Shown here: one piece after another, positions 11,151 through 24,389 of the stretch
How the letters are laid out: each line of letters opens with the position of its first letter
Numbering within the stretch: the stretch's first letter is position 1
DNA from: Saposhnikovia divaricata
Taxonomy: Eukaryota; Streptophyta; Magnoliopsida; Apiales; Apiaceae
DNA: 64,000 nucleotides
Reading direction: 5' to 3'
Assembly (NCBI GenBank): GCA_036435485.1
Contig: CM071598.1
Location: 142,890,148 to 142,954,147 of the forward strand
Notes under the pieces: model-generated
Database searches by the model: none
The model's input: only the letters and a program-made list of their open reading frames with translations
What the model was told of the DNA's origin: nothing
Made by a program: the position numbers and the translations under genes

Positions 11151-14100
11151 TGTAACACCCTTACTTGCCAACAATAATAATATAAACTCTTATACTCAAT
11201 TAAACATTAATATAGAAGAAATTTTAGAAATTTCGGCATGATGTAATCATAAACCGAACTAACCACCTGCTCAAACAACTAAGTAGAACTAAAACAGTCC
11301 ACTTGCATAAGTTATTTTAAACCACAAGGAAATAAAACCATGCCAACCCAGACCGCTCACAGGTCACTGTATGAAACAACTACCAATAGCTATTACAACC
11401 CAGAACTGAATCAAATAATATACAATCCATTAAGTATGATAATCTGTCTACTAATACAGACATAATATAAACAAAGATATATGCTCACTACCCATCCAAC
11501 CACCTCGACTCTCTGGCTGCCTCTATGGCTACCCCAACCAGACGGGCCACTCCTCCTAGACATCTCCGAGCTTAGCTGAGGAAACAGAATTAGCAAGCAA
11601 GTGAGCCAAAATGCTCAGCAAGTATATATATATATGTAATTAAAACTTCAACAACTGAAATGTCTGCAAGATTGTCAAGAATTATCAATCAACAATATAT
11701 AAGCTCAACTGAAAGTTCATCTTTTGTCTGAATCATAAAATAGAAGAGGATTGGACTATCATGCATTTTATAAATAAAAACAATTATAAGGTTAGGCTGC
11801 TGATCAGTCACGCACTAACCCCGGACAAACGCACACAGCAATGTCCTTAATGGATCCACGGCATACATTGGCCTTAATAATTTCTGACCACGAATCTGGT
11901 CCGACCCTTACGGTCCACATTTTAAAAAAAACTAACAGTCCAATCCTAATTAAACATCAGGTGTCAGAACAATCGACCACCTCAACTGCCAAACACCCTG
12001 GACACTTTCGTTCCAGGTCAACATCTCAAATCTCACCAAGTAGAATAAGGTCGGGTAATCTCTGAATTAAATATCGACAAGTTCGATATGGCAAAAGGGG
12101 TATTGATTTAAGTCAAGCTACTAAAAGGATCAACGAAAACGATATAATCGACTTGGGGGTATAACAATTGAATATTCAAAATTAATGGAAATTATCAGAA
12201 CAGTTATATCAAGGATAAATCAAATGCATAAGAATCAAGTTATGATAATCATAATTCGCTGGAAATATAAGTGAAGTGGTTTACTTGAAGGAGAGGTGGA
12301 ATAATATACTTGCAAGGGATATGGATGTAAATCAATTCACTAAAAGAATCAACAACTCAGTAGAATCAATTTGGGGTATAACAATTAAGTATTCGAAATT
12401 TCGGGAAATTAACGGAACGATTATAGCAAGAATAATTCTAATAAGCATATGAATCAGGTTTTTATAATCATAACTCATTTAAAAGATAATTGAAGCAATT
12501 TACTTGCCTTAACTAGAAAATCACAGAATCCGAAGTGTCTTTACGTCCTCAGCTTTAGCCTTCCCTTTATCCACGGAATCTACACACAATATAACACTAT
12601 TTTAGAATCCTGCTCAATATTCACTAATCAATGTAAACATTCCACTTAGTCTACCCCTGCGAATAGTCCCCTAATTTATGTTTATTTAATCATATAGTCA
12701 CATTAACACATACTACATAGATTTTAAAATATGAAGCCCGACTCACAACTCGTATAAATTGTATAATTATACATACTCGTTTTCAAGAAATGATTTTAAT
12801 ATTTTTTTTTTAGAAAAATTTAGACGGCATCCCCTTTATACGGGGAACTGCCAGTCGGGATACAGCCGACTCAACCAATCACCATAATTATTATCCAATC
12901 CCAATTCACATTTCGATTTGCATTTTCAATTCTCCGATTCATAATTTAATACCATTTAAGCAATTAATACCAACTCGATAATAAATTACAATTTATTAGG
13001 TAAATAATAAATATTAAATATTTTTGGCTCAGAAAATAATCATCGCCATATTCCATCGACTCAATTTACATTAAACATCACTGTCGATGGGGCAAAATCC
13101 CGAGGGTGCCCAAAAATTGGGTTTCCAACTCGAAATTCCGCACGAAAATCGTACCAATAATTTAAAATTCATCATCTAAACATCCATCTGTAATCATAAA
13201 ACCGGAATTTAAACCCACTGAACAAGGTTACAACAGCATAATTACGAATAATCATGGTCATAACACAGAACAGAATTTAACAAGGTGCAGTTTACATAGG
13301 AGTACTGCAAAACAGGGCAATAGCAAGGCAAGAACAGGGGAACCATCAAGGGAACAATTAGAGCATAACCGCTCTTATTAAACTGCACACACAGAACACA
13401 ATTATGTGCACAAGCCAACCGACCAATTATCAATACAGGGAGTTTAACAATGCCGAACCCACCACAATCTCGAACCACTTTGCAACATCACAGGGTAGTA
13501 TCAAGTTCAACAAAGCTTGCAGGAAGAACAAGTCGCGATGGTACTCCAATGGGAGCGTCCAATCCGCAACTCATTTCCAAGGAATAACAATTGAACCACA
13601 GCAATTTGGGAAAGCCCCAAATTCAGACATTAACGATATATAGCTGGACTCACCCACACACAGTCGACAAAGCACACACCATCACACTAACTCGACACAC
13701 ACACACGCACTGACAATTACACACTCTAACATACACCACTCTTCCTTTTAACACACACACACACCACAGCATGATTACATACGAAAAAGACATAGCCACA
13801 GATGGAACCACACACACCCACACGGCAGAACAGGCGACTGAAATGAGGAGAATGGAACGGCCGTATACAAAGCTTACCAAGCCAACAAGAACCGAATTAA
13901 AGAGGAATAAGTTGAGATTTGTAGGAGAGATTGAAGATGGCTGCTAGAGACTTCCAGAGAAAACAGAGTTTATCAAGGTCCGGTTATAAGGAATGCAATT
14001 TAGGGATTTTGGACTTAAAAGGATTTGGGGGAAAAGGGGAAATAAAGTAATTAAGGATTTTACAATTCTGAAAAAAAATGAATAAAATCTTTCCTAAAAT

Positions 14101-14623
14101 CGACATCAATTAGAAAAATGGGTAGGACATTAAATTTTAAAATTTTGAAATAAAGAATGTAAAATTACGATCACCCACATATTTTTAAAATATTTTTAGG
14201 ATTTAAAACGAATTAAATATGAATTTTACAAGATTAAATCCTTAAATCGGAAAATAATTCGAAAAATCATTTTAAAATCCTTGAAACCCAAAATAATTCA
14301 CCAAATATTTTTAAAAGTCATATAAACTAATAAAGTTATTAATGAAGAAGATTTCAGGATTTCTGCTAATCCCGAAGATTTAATAAAATTCACAGAAGTT
14401 AATTATAACATAATTAAATAGGAAATAAATTCCCAAAATATAATAAAAAAAATAGTCGGGCTTACACCACATACAAAACACCAACCAGGCCTCCAAATAT
14501 TATTCCACAGATACATCACCTCCTTAACCAACTTATACACCATATAATTCATAATTAATAATAAAATAATAAAATAAATAACTTTTAGTAATTAAAATAT
14601 TCTAAAATTTCTAAGGCGTTATA
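11151..14623 (-). repeat. LTR2 of B (shared middle LTR, 3473 bp, mosaic)
   Basis: Serves as 5' LTR of unit 1 and 3' LTR of unit 2. At 11389, 11823, 12201 and 12414 it matches LTR3 against LTR1. From 12427 rightward (12427, 12439, 12492, 12597 and more) it matches LTR1 against LTR3. It has some private changes and a 3-bp deletion near 13041. Confidence 0.93.
12834..12840 (-). promoter_or_regulatory. TATA box in LTR2 of B
   Basis: Minus-strand TATAAAG at the same place as in LTR1. As the 5' LTR it would drive unit 1. Confidence 0.5.
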
Positions 14624-14636
14624 ACCTCCCACCCTT
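14624..14636 (-). other. Polypurine tract of B unit 2
   Basis: Same AAGGGTGGGAGGT as unit 1, directly before LTR2. Confidence 0.8.
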
Positions 14637-14663
14637 AAAAGGATTCTGTCCCCAGAATCTCAC

Positions 14664-17600
14664 CTAAGAGAATAACTGAGGATAATTCTCCAGCATATCA
14701 CTTTCAAGCTCCCAGGTTGATTCTTCCACCCTAGGGTTTCTCCATAAAACTCTCACTATAGGAATTGTTTTATTCCTCAAAACCTTTTCTTTTCGATCTA
14801 ATACTTTGATAGGCTGCTCCACATAAGATAAATCTGGCTGAATCTCTATCGGCTCATATTCAATGACATGTTTAGAATCCAGATGGTATTTCTTAAGCAT
14901 GGATACATGGAACACGTTATGGATATGTTGCATATGAGGCGGTAAAGCTAACTCGTAGGCGACTTTCCCGACTTTCTTCAATACCTCGAAAGGCCCAACA
15001 AATCTTGGACTTAATTTTCCTTTCTTGCCAAATCTTACTAACCCTTTCCACGGAGATACTTTCAACAGTACTTGCTCTCCTTCTTCGAATTCCATATTCT
15101 TTCTGGCCAAATCAGCGTACTTCTTCTATCGGTTCTGAGCTGTCACTAACCGTTTCTGAATAAGTTGAACTACTTCCTTGGTTTGCTGCACTAACTCAGG
15201 TCCGAGTATCTTTCGCTCGCCAACTTCTTCCCAGTATACTGGAGATCGACACTTTCGTCCATATAACGCTTCATACGGTGGCATACCGATGCTAGCATGA
15301 AAGCTATTGTTGTATGAAAATTCCACTAACGGCAAGTGTTCATCCCAACTTCCTGCAAAATCCAATGCACAAACTCGGAGCATATCTTCAATTGTTTGAA
15401 TCGTTCTTTCACTCTGTCCATCAGTCTGAGGATGGTAAGCAGTACTCATTTTTAATTCGGTGCCCAAACATTCTTGAAAACTCCTCCAGAATCTCGAATT
15501 AAATCTTGGATATCGATCTGAGACTATTGATACTGGAACTCCATGTCGCACCACAATTTCTTTTATGTATTGATGAACTAATTTGTCTAATGAAAACCTC
15601 TCATTTATTGGAAGGAAGTGTGCAGATTTCGTTAATCGATCAACAATTACCCAGATAGCATCATGATTAGCTCTCGTCCTTGGCAATCCAACCACAAAAT
15701 CCATCGCAATATGTTCCCATTTCCACTCGGGAATCTCTAATGGTTGTAGCATCCCACTTGGCCTTTGATGTTCTGCTTTTACTTTCTGACAGGTCAAACA
15801 CTTACTCACCCATTCAGCAATATCTCTCTTCATATCCGGCCACCAGAAGTTTCTTTTCAAGTCTCGATACATTTTCGTACTTCCTGGATGAATCGAATAT
15901 TTCGAGCTGTGGGCTTCCTGTAGAATCTCATTCTTCAACTCTGTCACATTGGGTATCCAAATACGTGAAGAAAATCTCAATATCCCCTTGTCATCTACCT
16001 GTGTGCATATTTCCTCACCTGTTAACTTGTTCACATCTCCGCTCATGACTTCCTCCTGGCATCTGCGAATCTTTTCTAACAATTCTGGCTGAAACGTCAT
16101 AGTGTACACCGTATCTGTACTACTTGCAGGCATACACACCTCTATCTCCAATCTTTCAAACTCTTTGTATAATTCCTCAGGCATTGTCAACATACTGATT
16201 TTCTCCTTCCTACTTAAAGCGTCCGCCACCACGTTCGCCTTCCCAGGATGATAGTTGATGGTACAATCATAATCCTTGAGTAATTCTAACCATCTTCTCT
16301 GTCTCATATTTAACTCCTTCTGGGTGAAAATATACTTTAAACTCTTGTGGTCCGTGTAAATTTCACACTTTTCCCCATACAAATAATGTCTCCAAATCTT
16401 CAAGGCGAAAACAATCGCGGCTAATTCTAAGTCATGAGTAGGATATTTCTGCTCGTGAGGTTTCAATTGTCTCGAAGCGTAAGCAATTACCTTACCGTGC
16501 TGCATTAGTACACATCCCAAACCTTTGTGAGATGCATCACTGTAGATCACAAAATTTCCTTTTTCATCTGGAAGTGTCAATACAGGTGCAGTCACCAATC
16601 TCTTTTTCAATTCCTGGAAACTTTCTTCACACTTCTCATTCCACACAAACTTTTCATTCTTCCTTGTCAACTTTGTTAGTGGGGTGGCTATCTTCGCAAA
16701 GTCTTGAACAAATCTTCAATAATATCCCGCCAATCCTAAGAAACTTCGAACTTCTGTAGGTGTTTTAGGTCTATCCCAACTCATCACAGCTTCAATCTTA
16801 GCAGGATCCACTTTAATCCCTTCACTGCTGATAACATGCCCTAAAAACTGCACTTCTTTCAACCAAAACTCACACTTGGAAAACTTCGCATACAATTTCT
16901 CCTTCCGCAACGTTTCTAAGGCTATTCTCAAATGCCCTGCATGCTCTTCTTCGGTCTTCGAGTATATCAAAATATCATCTATAAACACAATCACAAACTT
17001 ATCCAAATATTTCTTGAAGACTCTATTCATTAGGTCCATGAACGCTGCTGGTGCATTAGTTAGCCCAAAGGCCATCACTAAGAACTCGTAGTGCCCATAC
17101 CTAGTCCAAAACGCTGTTTTTGGAACGTCTTCCGGTCTAATCTTTAATTGAAAATATCCTGACCGCAAATCAATCTTCGAGAAATAAGTTGCTCCTTTTA
17201 ACTGATCAAATAAATCGTCAATTCTTGGCAAAGGGTATTTATTCTTAATGGTCAACTTATTTAGTTCCCGATAATCGATACACAGTCTCATACTTCCATC
17301 CTTCTTCTTTACAAATAATACCGGAGCTCCCCACGGCGATACACTAGGTCTAATAATACCTTTCTCCAGAAGATCTTGCAATTGAACTGCCAATTCCTTC
17401 ATCTCTACAGGTGCCATTCGATAGGGAGCCTTTGACACGGGTTCAGTTCCTGGGGCTAAATCGATGGTAAATTCTATTTCTCTATCCGGAGGTAAACCGG
17501 GAAGTTCATCCGGAAAAACATCAAGAAACTCATTCACCACTGGTATTTCCTCTATCTCGGGTACCTCTTGCTTGGTATCCATGACATAAGCCATATAGCC

Positions 17601-17870
17601 CTCGCATCCTTGCCTCAACAGCCTCTTTGTTTGAATGATCGATAAAAATCTCCTAGTCTGCCTCTGACCCCTAAAGGTAACTTCTACATTATCAGAGGGT
17701 TTAAGGATCACCTTTTTATTCTTACAGTCAATTTGCGCATTATTCTCTGTTAACCAATCCATTCCTAGGATGACATCAAATTCACCTAACTGGAAGGGTA
17801 TCAAATTAGCATAAAAACAATGCCCTGAGATATCGATCTCACAACGAGGACATACTTGAGTAACCGGAAT
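14664..17870 (-). pseudogene. pol: pol of B unit 2
   Basis: Near-identical to unit 1 pol and with the same TAG (15126-15128) before the integrase C-terminus. An additional TGA at 16716-16718 falls between RT and RNase H; unit 1 has CGA (Arg) there, so this is a CG-to-TG change after the duplication. Other differences seen: Arg to Trp in the RT region near 17107, Thr to Lys near 17245, Leu to Gln near 15570. All domain motifs listed for unit 1 are present, including SDRYPRF. Confidence 0.92.
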
Positions 17871-19070
17871 TCATTCTGAATTAGCTATTTCTATAACTAT
17901 AGCCTCACGTAACATGCATACCTCACAATTTAACCTTTGAACAAATTCTTTGGATATAAAGGATTTCGTAGCCCCGGAATCAATTAATACTTTAGCTTGA
18001 ACAGAATTTACAGGGAGCGTACCTGCTACCACATCAGAATTCTTTATAGCTTCGTTCAGAGTCATATTGAAAGTCCTTGCTACTGGTCTGACACTTGCTG
18101 TTGGGGGTGCCTCAATTGCTTGCAATATTGGGTTAGCCAGAACCGGAGGTTTCACCACAGGCACTTTACAGTCTCTCATTATATGCCCTGGTTTCCCACA
18201 ACGGTGACATACGATTCCTGCCTTACACTCTCGAGCATAGTGACCTTTCTGACCACACTTGTAGCACGTCACCTCCAACTTTGTACACACCCCAGGATGC
18301 CTTTTTCCACAAGTCTTGCACTCTGCCAAGGGTGGCCTAACCAGTTTCTGCTGACTTGAATCTTGGAGTCTATTCCCTTGCCCTCCATTCCCTGATCCCG
18401 GCTTCTTAGAGTTCCCATCCTTCCCTGACTGAAATCCTGGCTTCTTATTAGGCACACTCTGGGAAGTGCCTTGCTCTTGTCGTCCTCCCACTGACCCAGC
18501 TTTTCTTTTCTTTCCCTCTTTTTCCTTAAAATATAATTCACTTTCTCCTTCAGCTATCATGGCCTTCTGCACCACCGCTGCATAAGTCTCCAGCTCCAAA
18601 ACTGCTAGTTTAGTACGAATCCATGGTTTCAATCCTTGTTGAAACCTCTTTGCCTTCTTCCTCTCCGTGTCCACATAGGCCGGAGCAAACCTAGCTAGTT
18701 CAGTAAACTTGGTTTCATATTCTGTCACCGACATTTTTCCCTGTTTCAACTCCAAAAACTTCATCTCCATCTAGTCTTTCATATAGTCGGGGAAATACTT
18801 TTCCAAAAATAGCTCTGTAAACCTTTCCCAAGGAATCACCTCAGTAGCTTCCAACATCTTCACCGACTCCCACCAATAAGTGGCTTCATTCTTCAAGAAA
18901 TAACTTACATATTCGGTTTGTTTATCTACTGGGACCCCCACCAGTGCAATAGCTTTTTCCATCTCTTTTAACCAAGATCTCGCCTCCACCGGGTCCGCTG
19001 TTCCTTTAAACTCAGGAGGTTTAACTGCCTGGAAAGACTTAAAAGTAACCACCGGAGGAACAGGTGGCTG

Positions 19071-19102
<32 letters not shown>

Positions 19103-19292
19103 ACTGTTGCTGTTGCTGAGCCAACAACTGCTGCTGCAATTGCTGCTGTTGCTGTGCTAGAGTAGCAGTCTGCTGAACAAGAGTTTGTAATATTTGTGCT
19201 AAGGCAGGGTCCATCTGACCAACAGGAGGTGGATTAGCTTGTTCACCCTGATTGGTGGTTCGGGTATTTTGTTTCTTCTTTCTTGGAGGCAT
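17871..19292 (-). pseudogene. gag: gag and protease start of B unit 2
   Basis: Start ATG 19290-19292. Shares with unit 1 the TAG in the Gln run (19101-19103) and the TGA in protease (17871-17873). It has one extra TAG at 18771-18773 in the capsid-like region, where unit 1 reads His. Zinc-knuckle and DSGAT motifs are unchanged. Confidence 0.9.
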
Positions 19293-19863
19293 ATTTCTGA
19301 AATCAATGAACAATTATATTAAATTCAGATTCAGAAAATAATAGCTCAAAATGATCCAACTTAGGCAAACAATGTATATATTACTGAAAAGTAATTCAAG
19401 GTCTCCAACCAATATTCCGGTCAACAATTGATTCACAGGGTGCAATAGGATATCAATCCAAGGTTACACAAGGTATTCACAAACATTCAGTAGGTACAAT
19501 AAAGAAACAATAGTCATAATGCTAAGGTCAAACATAGTATTGAAAGTAAAAACAATGCTAGAAGGAAATGGTGCTGAAAGTAAATATGAAACGAGTAGTA
19601 AATAAGATGCTTAGGTAAATGACAGTATAAGGAAATTTAACACAGTTCTGCAAAAGTGATAATGATATATATAGATAGATCTGATACAAGCGTAAGAACA
19701 ACGCTTCGATAAGGGTACAACATAATACTAAAAGAGGAGACTGCTAGCATCTAGTCACAGTACAACAGATATATACAACAAAACTGGTCGCACTGCAAAT
19801 CCTGATGTACTACTACTACCATAACATGCCTCTATATACCACATCATCATACTACCCTAATCA
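19293..19863. other. Spacer between gag and pre-gag ORF, B unit 2
   Basis: Same as the unit 1 spacer, including the acceptor-like TTTCAG before the gag ATG. No other feature seen. Confidence 0.5.
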
Positions 19864-20214
19864 TCACTGGTCATCATCGTCATCCGACTCTCCCCGCCAA
19901 GCTGATCCCAGAATGCTCTCCAGCTCTACCCTCACCAGACCTAGAGTCACCTGCTGTGTCACGAATGCCGGCTCATCTCGGGATCTAATCCGTCCCCGCC
20001 TAATGATAACATGTCTAAGAGCTCGTACTCGCCTCCGGACATCCTCCAGCTCAGCTACCGCTCTATCTCGATCTCTAGCCCGGTCCTCCTCCCCAGCCCT
20101 CATAGCCCTCAACTCTGCCATCTGCCCTAAGAGATAGTCCCTCTCTCTGGCCACTCGCTCGTACACATGGTATGGAACAGGCTGAGGAGTGTACTGATAT
20201 GCTGGCCCATTCAC
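19864..20214 (-). CDS. Pre-gag ORF of B unit 2 (unknown function)
   Basis: Met at 20214, stop at 19864-19866, 116 residues, same protein as the unit 1 copy. The open frame again extends upstream to the TA microsatellite with an acidic Ser/Asp/Pro stretch. It is free of stops although gag-pol in this unit has gained two more. With divergence this low, that alone does not prove selection. Confidence 0.6.
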   Translation of the reverse strand: MNGPAYQYTPQPVPYHVYERVARERDYLLGQMAELRAMRAGEEDRARDRDRAVAELEDVRRRVRALRHVIIRRGRIRSRDEPAFVTQQVTLGLVRVELESILGSAWRGESDDDDDQ

Positions 20215-20336
20215 CGAGCCCTGCGATCCTACGAATGGCTGCCTAGCCCCTGGGGAAATCTGCTGCGGTACAGAAGCCCCTCCTTCCGGATCCTCGTCCG
20301 GGTCTGAATCGGAACCAGAAACAGGTGCCTGAAGTA

Positions 20337-20339
20337 TAC

Positions 20340-20402
<63 letters not shown>
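20337..20402. repeat. (TA)n microsatellite, B unit 2 leader
   Basis: About 64 bp of TA with one ATACATA interruption, longer than in unit 1. The two copies have diverged in length since the duplication. Confidence 0.9.
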
Positions 20403-20409
<7 letters not shown>

Positions 20410-20499
20410 TAGACTTCCTATCTCTCACGAAACAATCCTAACCTTTCTCATAACTCTACCCCGACTCCCCACCTAATTGTTTTAGTGACTGTGACCTGT

Positions 20500-20512
20500 G
20501 GCTCTGATACCA
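20500..20512 (-). other. Primer-binding site of B unit 2 (tRNA-iMet)
   Basis: TGGTATCAGAGCC on the minus strand, three bases after LTR3. Confidence 0.88.
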
Positions 20513-20515
20513 ACT

Positions 20516-23500
20516 TGTAACACCCTTACTTGCCAACAATAATAATATAAACTCTTATACTCAATTAAACATTAATATAGAAGAAATTTTAGAAATTTCG
20601 GCATGATGTAATCATAAACCGAACTAACCACCTGCTCAAACAACTAAGTAGAACTAAAACAGTCCACTTGCATAAGTTATTTTAAACCACAAGGAAATAA
20701 AACCATGCCAACCCAGACCGCTCACAGGTCACTGTATGAAACAACTACCAATAGCTATTACAACCCAGAACTGAATCAAATAATATACAATCCATTAAGT
20801 ATGATAATCTGTCTACTAATACAGACATAATATAAACAAAGATATATGCTCACTACCCATCCAACCACCTCGACTCTCTGGCTGCCTCTATGGCTACCCC
20901 AACCAGACGGGCCACTCCTCCTAGACATCTCCGAGCTTAGCTGAGGAAACAGAATTAGCAAGCAAGTGAGCCAAAATGCTCAGCAAGTATATATATATAT
21001 GTAATTAAAACTTCAACAACTGAAATGTCTGCAAGATTGTCAAGAATTATCAATCAACAATATATAAGCTCAACTGAAAGTTCATCTTTTGTCTGAATCA
21101 TAAAATAGAAGAGGATTGGACTATCATGCATTTTATAAATAAAAACAATTATAAGGTTAGGCTGCTGATCAGTCACGCACTAACCCCGGACAAACGCACA
21201 CAGCAATGTCCTTAATGGATCCACGGCACACATTGGCCTTAATAATTTCTGACCACGAATCTGGTCCGACCCTTACGGTCCACATTTTAAAAAAAACTAA
21301 CAGTCCAATCCTAATTAAACATCAGGTGTCGGAACAATCGACCACCTCAACTGCCAAACACCCTGGACACTTTCGTTCCAGGTCAACATCTCAAATCTCA
21401 CCAAGTAGAATAAGGTCGGGTAATCTCTGAATTAAATATCGACAAGTTCGATATGGCAAAAGGGGTATTGATTTAAGTCAAGCTACTAAAAGGATCAACG
21501 AAAACGATATAATCGACTTGGGGGTATAACAATTGAATATTCAAAATTAATGGAAATTATCAGAACAGTTATATCAAGGATAAATCAAATGCATAAGAAT
21601 CAAGTTATGATAATCATAATTCGCTGGAAATATAAGTGAAGTGGTTTACTTGAAGGAGAGGTGGAATAATATACTTGCAAGGGATATGGATGTAAATCAA
21701 TTCACTAAAAGAATCAACAACTCAGTAGAATCAATTTGGGGTATAACAATTAAGTATTCGAAATTTCGGGAAATTAACGGAACGATTATAGTAAGAATAA
21801 TTCGAATAAGCATATGAATCAGGTTTTTATAATCATAACTCATTTAAAAGATAATTAAAGCAATTTACTTGCCTTAACTAGAAAATCACAGAATCCGAAG
21901 TGTCTTTACGTCCTCAGCTTTAGCCTTCCCTTTATCCACGGAATCTACACACAATATAACAATATTTTAGAATCCTGCTCAATATTCACTAATCAATGTA
22001 AACATTCCACTTAGTCTACCCCTGCGAATAGTCCCCTAATTTATGTTTATTTAATCATATAGTCACATTAACACATACTACATAGATTTTAAAATATGAA
22101 GCCCGACTCACAACTCGTATAAATTGTATAATTATACATACTCGTTTTCAAGAAATGATTTTAATATTATTTTTTTAGAAAAATTTAGACGGCATCCCCT
22201 TTATACGGGGAACTTCCAGTCGGGATACAGCCGACTCAACCAATCACCATAATTATTATCCAATCCCAATTCACATTTCGATTTGCATTTTCAATTCTCC
22301 GATTCATAATTTAATACCATTTAAGCAATTAATACCAACTCGATAATAAATTACAATTTATTAGGTAAATAATAAATATTAAATATTTTTGGCTCAGAAA
22401 ATAATCATCATCGCCATATTCCATCGACTCAATTTACATTAAACATCACTGTCGATGGGGCAAAATCCCGAGGGTGCCCAAAAATTGGGTTTCCAACTCG
22501 AAATTCCGCACGAAAATCGTACCAATAATTTAAAATTCATCATCTAAACATCCATCTGTAATCATAAAACCGGAATTTAAACCCACTGAACAAGGTTACA
22601 ACAGCATAATTACGAATAATCATGGTCATAACACAGAACAGAATTTAAAAAGGTGCAGTTTACATAGGAGTACTGCAAAACAGGGCAATAGCAAGGCAAG
22701 AACAGGGGAACCATCAAGGGAACAATTAGAGCATAACCGCTCTTATTAAACTGCACACACAGAACACAATTATGTGCACAAGCCAACCGACCAATTATCA
22801 ATACAGGGAGTTTAACAATGCCGAACCCACCACAATCTCGAACCACTTTACAACATCACAGGGTAGTATCAAGTTCAACAAAGCTTGCAGGAAGAACAAG
22901 TCGCGATGGTACTCCAATGGGAGCTTCCAATCCGCAACTCATTTCCAAGGAATAACAATTGAACCACAGCAATTTGGGAAAGCCCCAAATTCAGACATTA
23001 ACGATATATAGCTGGACTCACCCACACACAGTCGACAAAGCACACACCATCACACTAACTCGACACACACACACACTGACAATTACACACTCTAACATAC
23101 ACCACTCTTCCTTTTAACACACACACACACCACAACATGATTACATACGAAAAAGACATAGCCACAGATGGAACCACACACACCCACACGGCAGAACAGG
23201 CGACTGAAATGAGGAGAATGGAACGGCCGTATACAAAGCTTACCAAGCCAACAAGAACCGAATTAAAGAGGAATAAGTTGAGATTTGTAGGAGAGATTGA
23301 AGATGGCTGCTAGAGACTTCCAGAGAAAACAGAGTTTATCAAGGTCCGGTTATAAGGAATGCAATTTAGGGATTTTGGACTTAAAAGGATTTGGGGGAAA
23401 AGGGGAAATAAAGTAATTTAAGGATTTTACAATTCTGAAAAAAAATGAATAAAATCTTTCCTAAAATCGACATCAATTAGAAAAATGGGTAGGACATTAA

Positions 23501-23990
23501 ATTTTAAAATTTTGAAATAAAGAATGTAAAATTACGATCACCCACATATTTTTAAAATATTTTTAGGATTTAAAACGAATTAAATATGAATTGTACAAGA
23601 TTAAATCCTTAAATCGGAAAATAATTCGAAAAATCATTTTAAAATCCTTGAAACCCAAAATAATTCACCAAATATTTTTAAAAGTCATATAAACTAATAA
23701 AGTTATTAATGAAGAAGATTTCAGGATTTCTGCTAATCCCGAAGATTTAATAAAATTCACAGAAGTTAATTATAACATAATTAAATAGGAAATAAATTCC
23801 CAAAATATAATAAAAAAAATAGTCGGGCTTACACCACATACAAAACACCAACCAGGCCTCCAAATATTATTCCACAGATACATCGCCTCCTTAACCAACT
23901 TATACACCACATAATTCATATTTAATAATAAAATAATAAAATAAATAACTTTTAGTAATTAAAATATTCTAAAATTTCTAAGGCGTTATA
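20516..23990 (-). repeat. LTR3 of B (5' LTR of unit 2, 3475 bp)
   Basis: Starts at plus-strand TGTAACACCC and ends ...GGCGTTATA directly before TTGTT. Differs from LTR1 at roughly 17-18 single bases by eye, about 0.5 percent. Confidence 0.93.
22199..22205 (-). promoter_or_regulatory. TATA box in LTR3 of B
   Basis: Minus-strand TATAAAG, same place as in the other LTRs. It would drive unit 2. Confidence 0.5.
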
Positions 23991-23995
23991 TTGTT
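23991..23995. repeat. Target-site duplication of B, right copy (TTGTT)
   Basis: Matches 1802-1806. Discounting one copy restores continuity of the interrupted exon of A. Confidence 0.9.
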
Positions 23996-24313
23996 GCTCA
24001 CAATGTCAATAGCTTTGTTCCACCCAACTGACATGTTAAAAGGCCGCACCTCATCATCATGCTTGTCCATAAAATTAATGAAATCCTCCGACTTGCGATA
24101 CGAGTCAATTATCTTGTTAGCATCAGAAAGTTTCTTCCTGCCAAGCGAGTGAAGTTGCTTTTGATAAGATAAGCTGTTGGCCTCAGATCGAACAACTCTA
24201 GAGTTCAGATCTTGGATTTGCTCCTTGAACGTTGCTTGCTCCTTCTTCAGTTCCTCATTGCTGTCCCTATAGGCTCGGCCTTGACGAGTAGCAGACTGAA
24301 GATAAGCATTGGC

Positions 24314-24389
24314 CTGTAATAGAGAAATTAGTAAGACATCTTCTTTAAAAAAAAATGCAGATGAGGAGATCGAATGTAAAAGTTGGTAC
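24314..24389 (-). other. Intron 2 of the antisense gene of element A
   Basis: Donor TATCAG|GTACCA and acceptor CTATTACAG|GCCAAT on the minus strand, 76 bp and T-rich near the acceptor. It holds a run of A/T and an in-frame stop. Removal keeps phase 0 (ALYQ to ANAYL). Confidence 0.65.

Larger units (their letters stand above)
1807..23990 (-). mobile_element. Element B: tandem Tekay-type chromovirus array, LTR-internal-LTR-internal-LTR
   Basis: Three near-identical LTRs (1807-5284, 11151-14623, 20516-23990) enclose two near-identical internal regions (5285-11150, 14624-20515). The outermost ends are flanked by TTGTT (1802-1806 and 23991-23995); the middle LTR has element sequence on both sides. 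So one insertion was later expanded. The polyprotein has gag, protease, RT, RNase H, integrase and a chromodomain-like tail. Long LTRs and the tRNA-iMet primer site fit Tekay/Del. The host site is exon 3 of the antisense gene of A. Confidence 0.92.
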
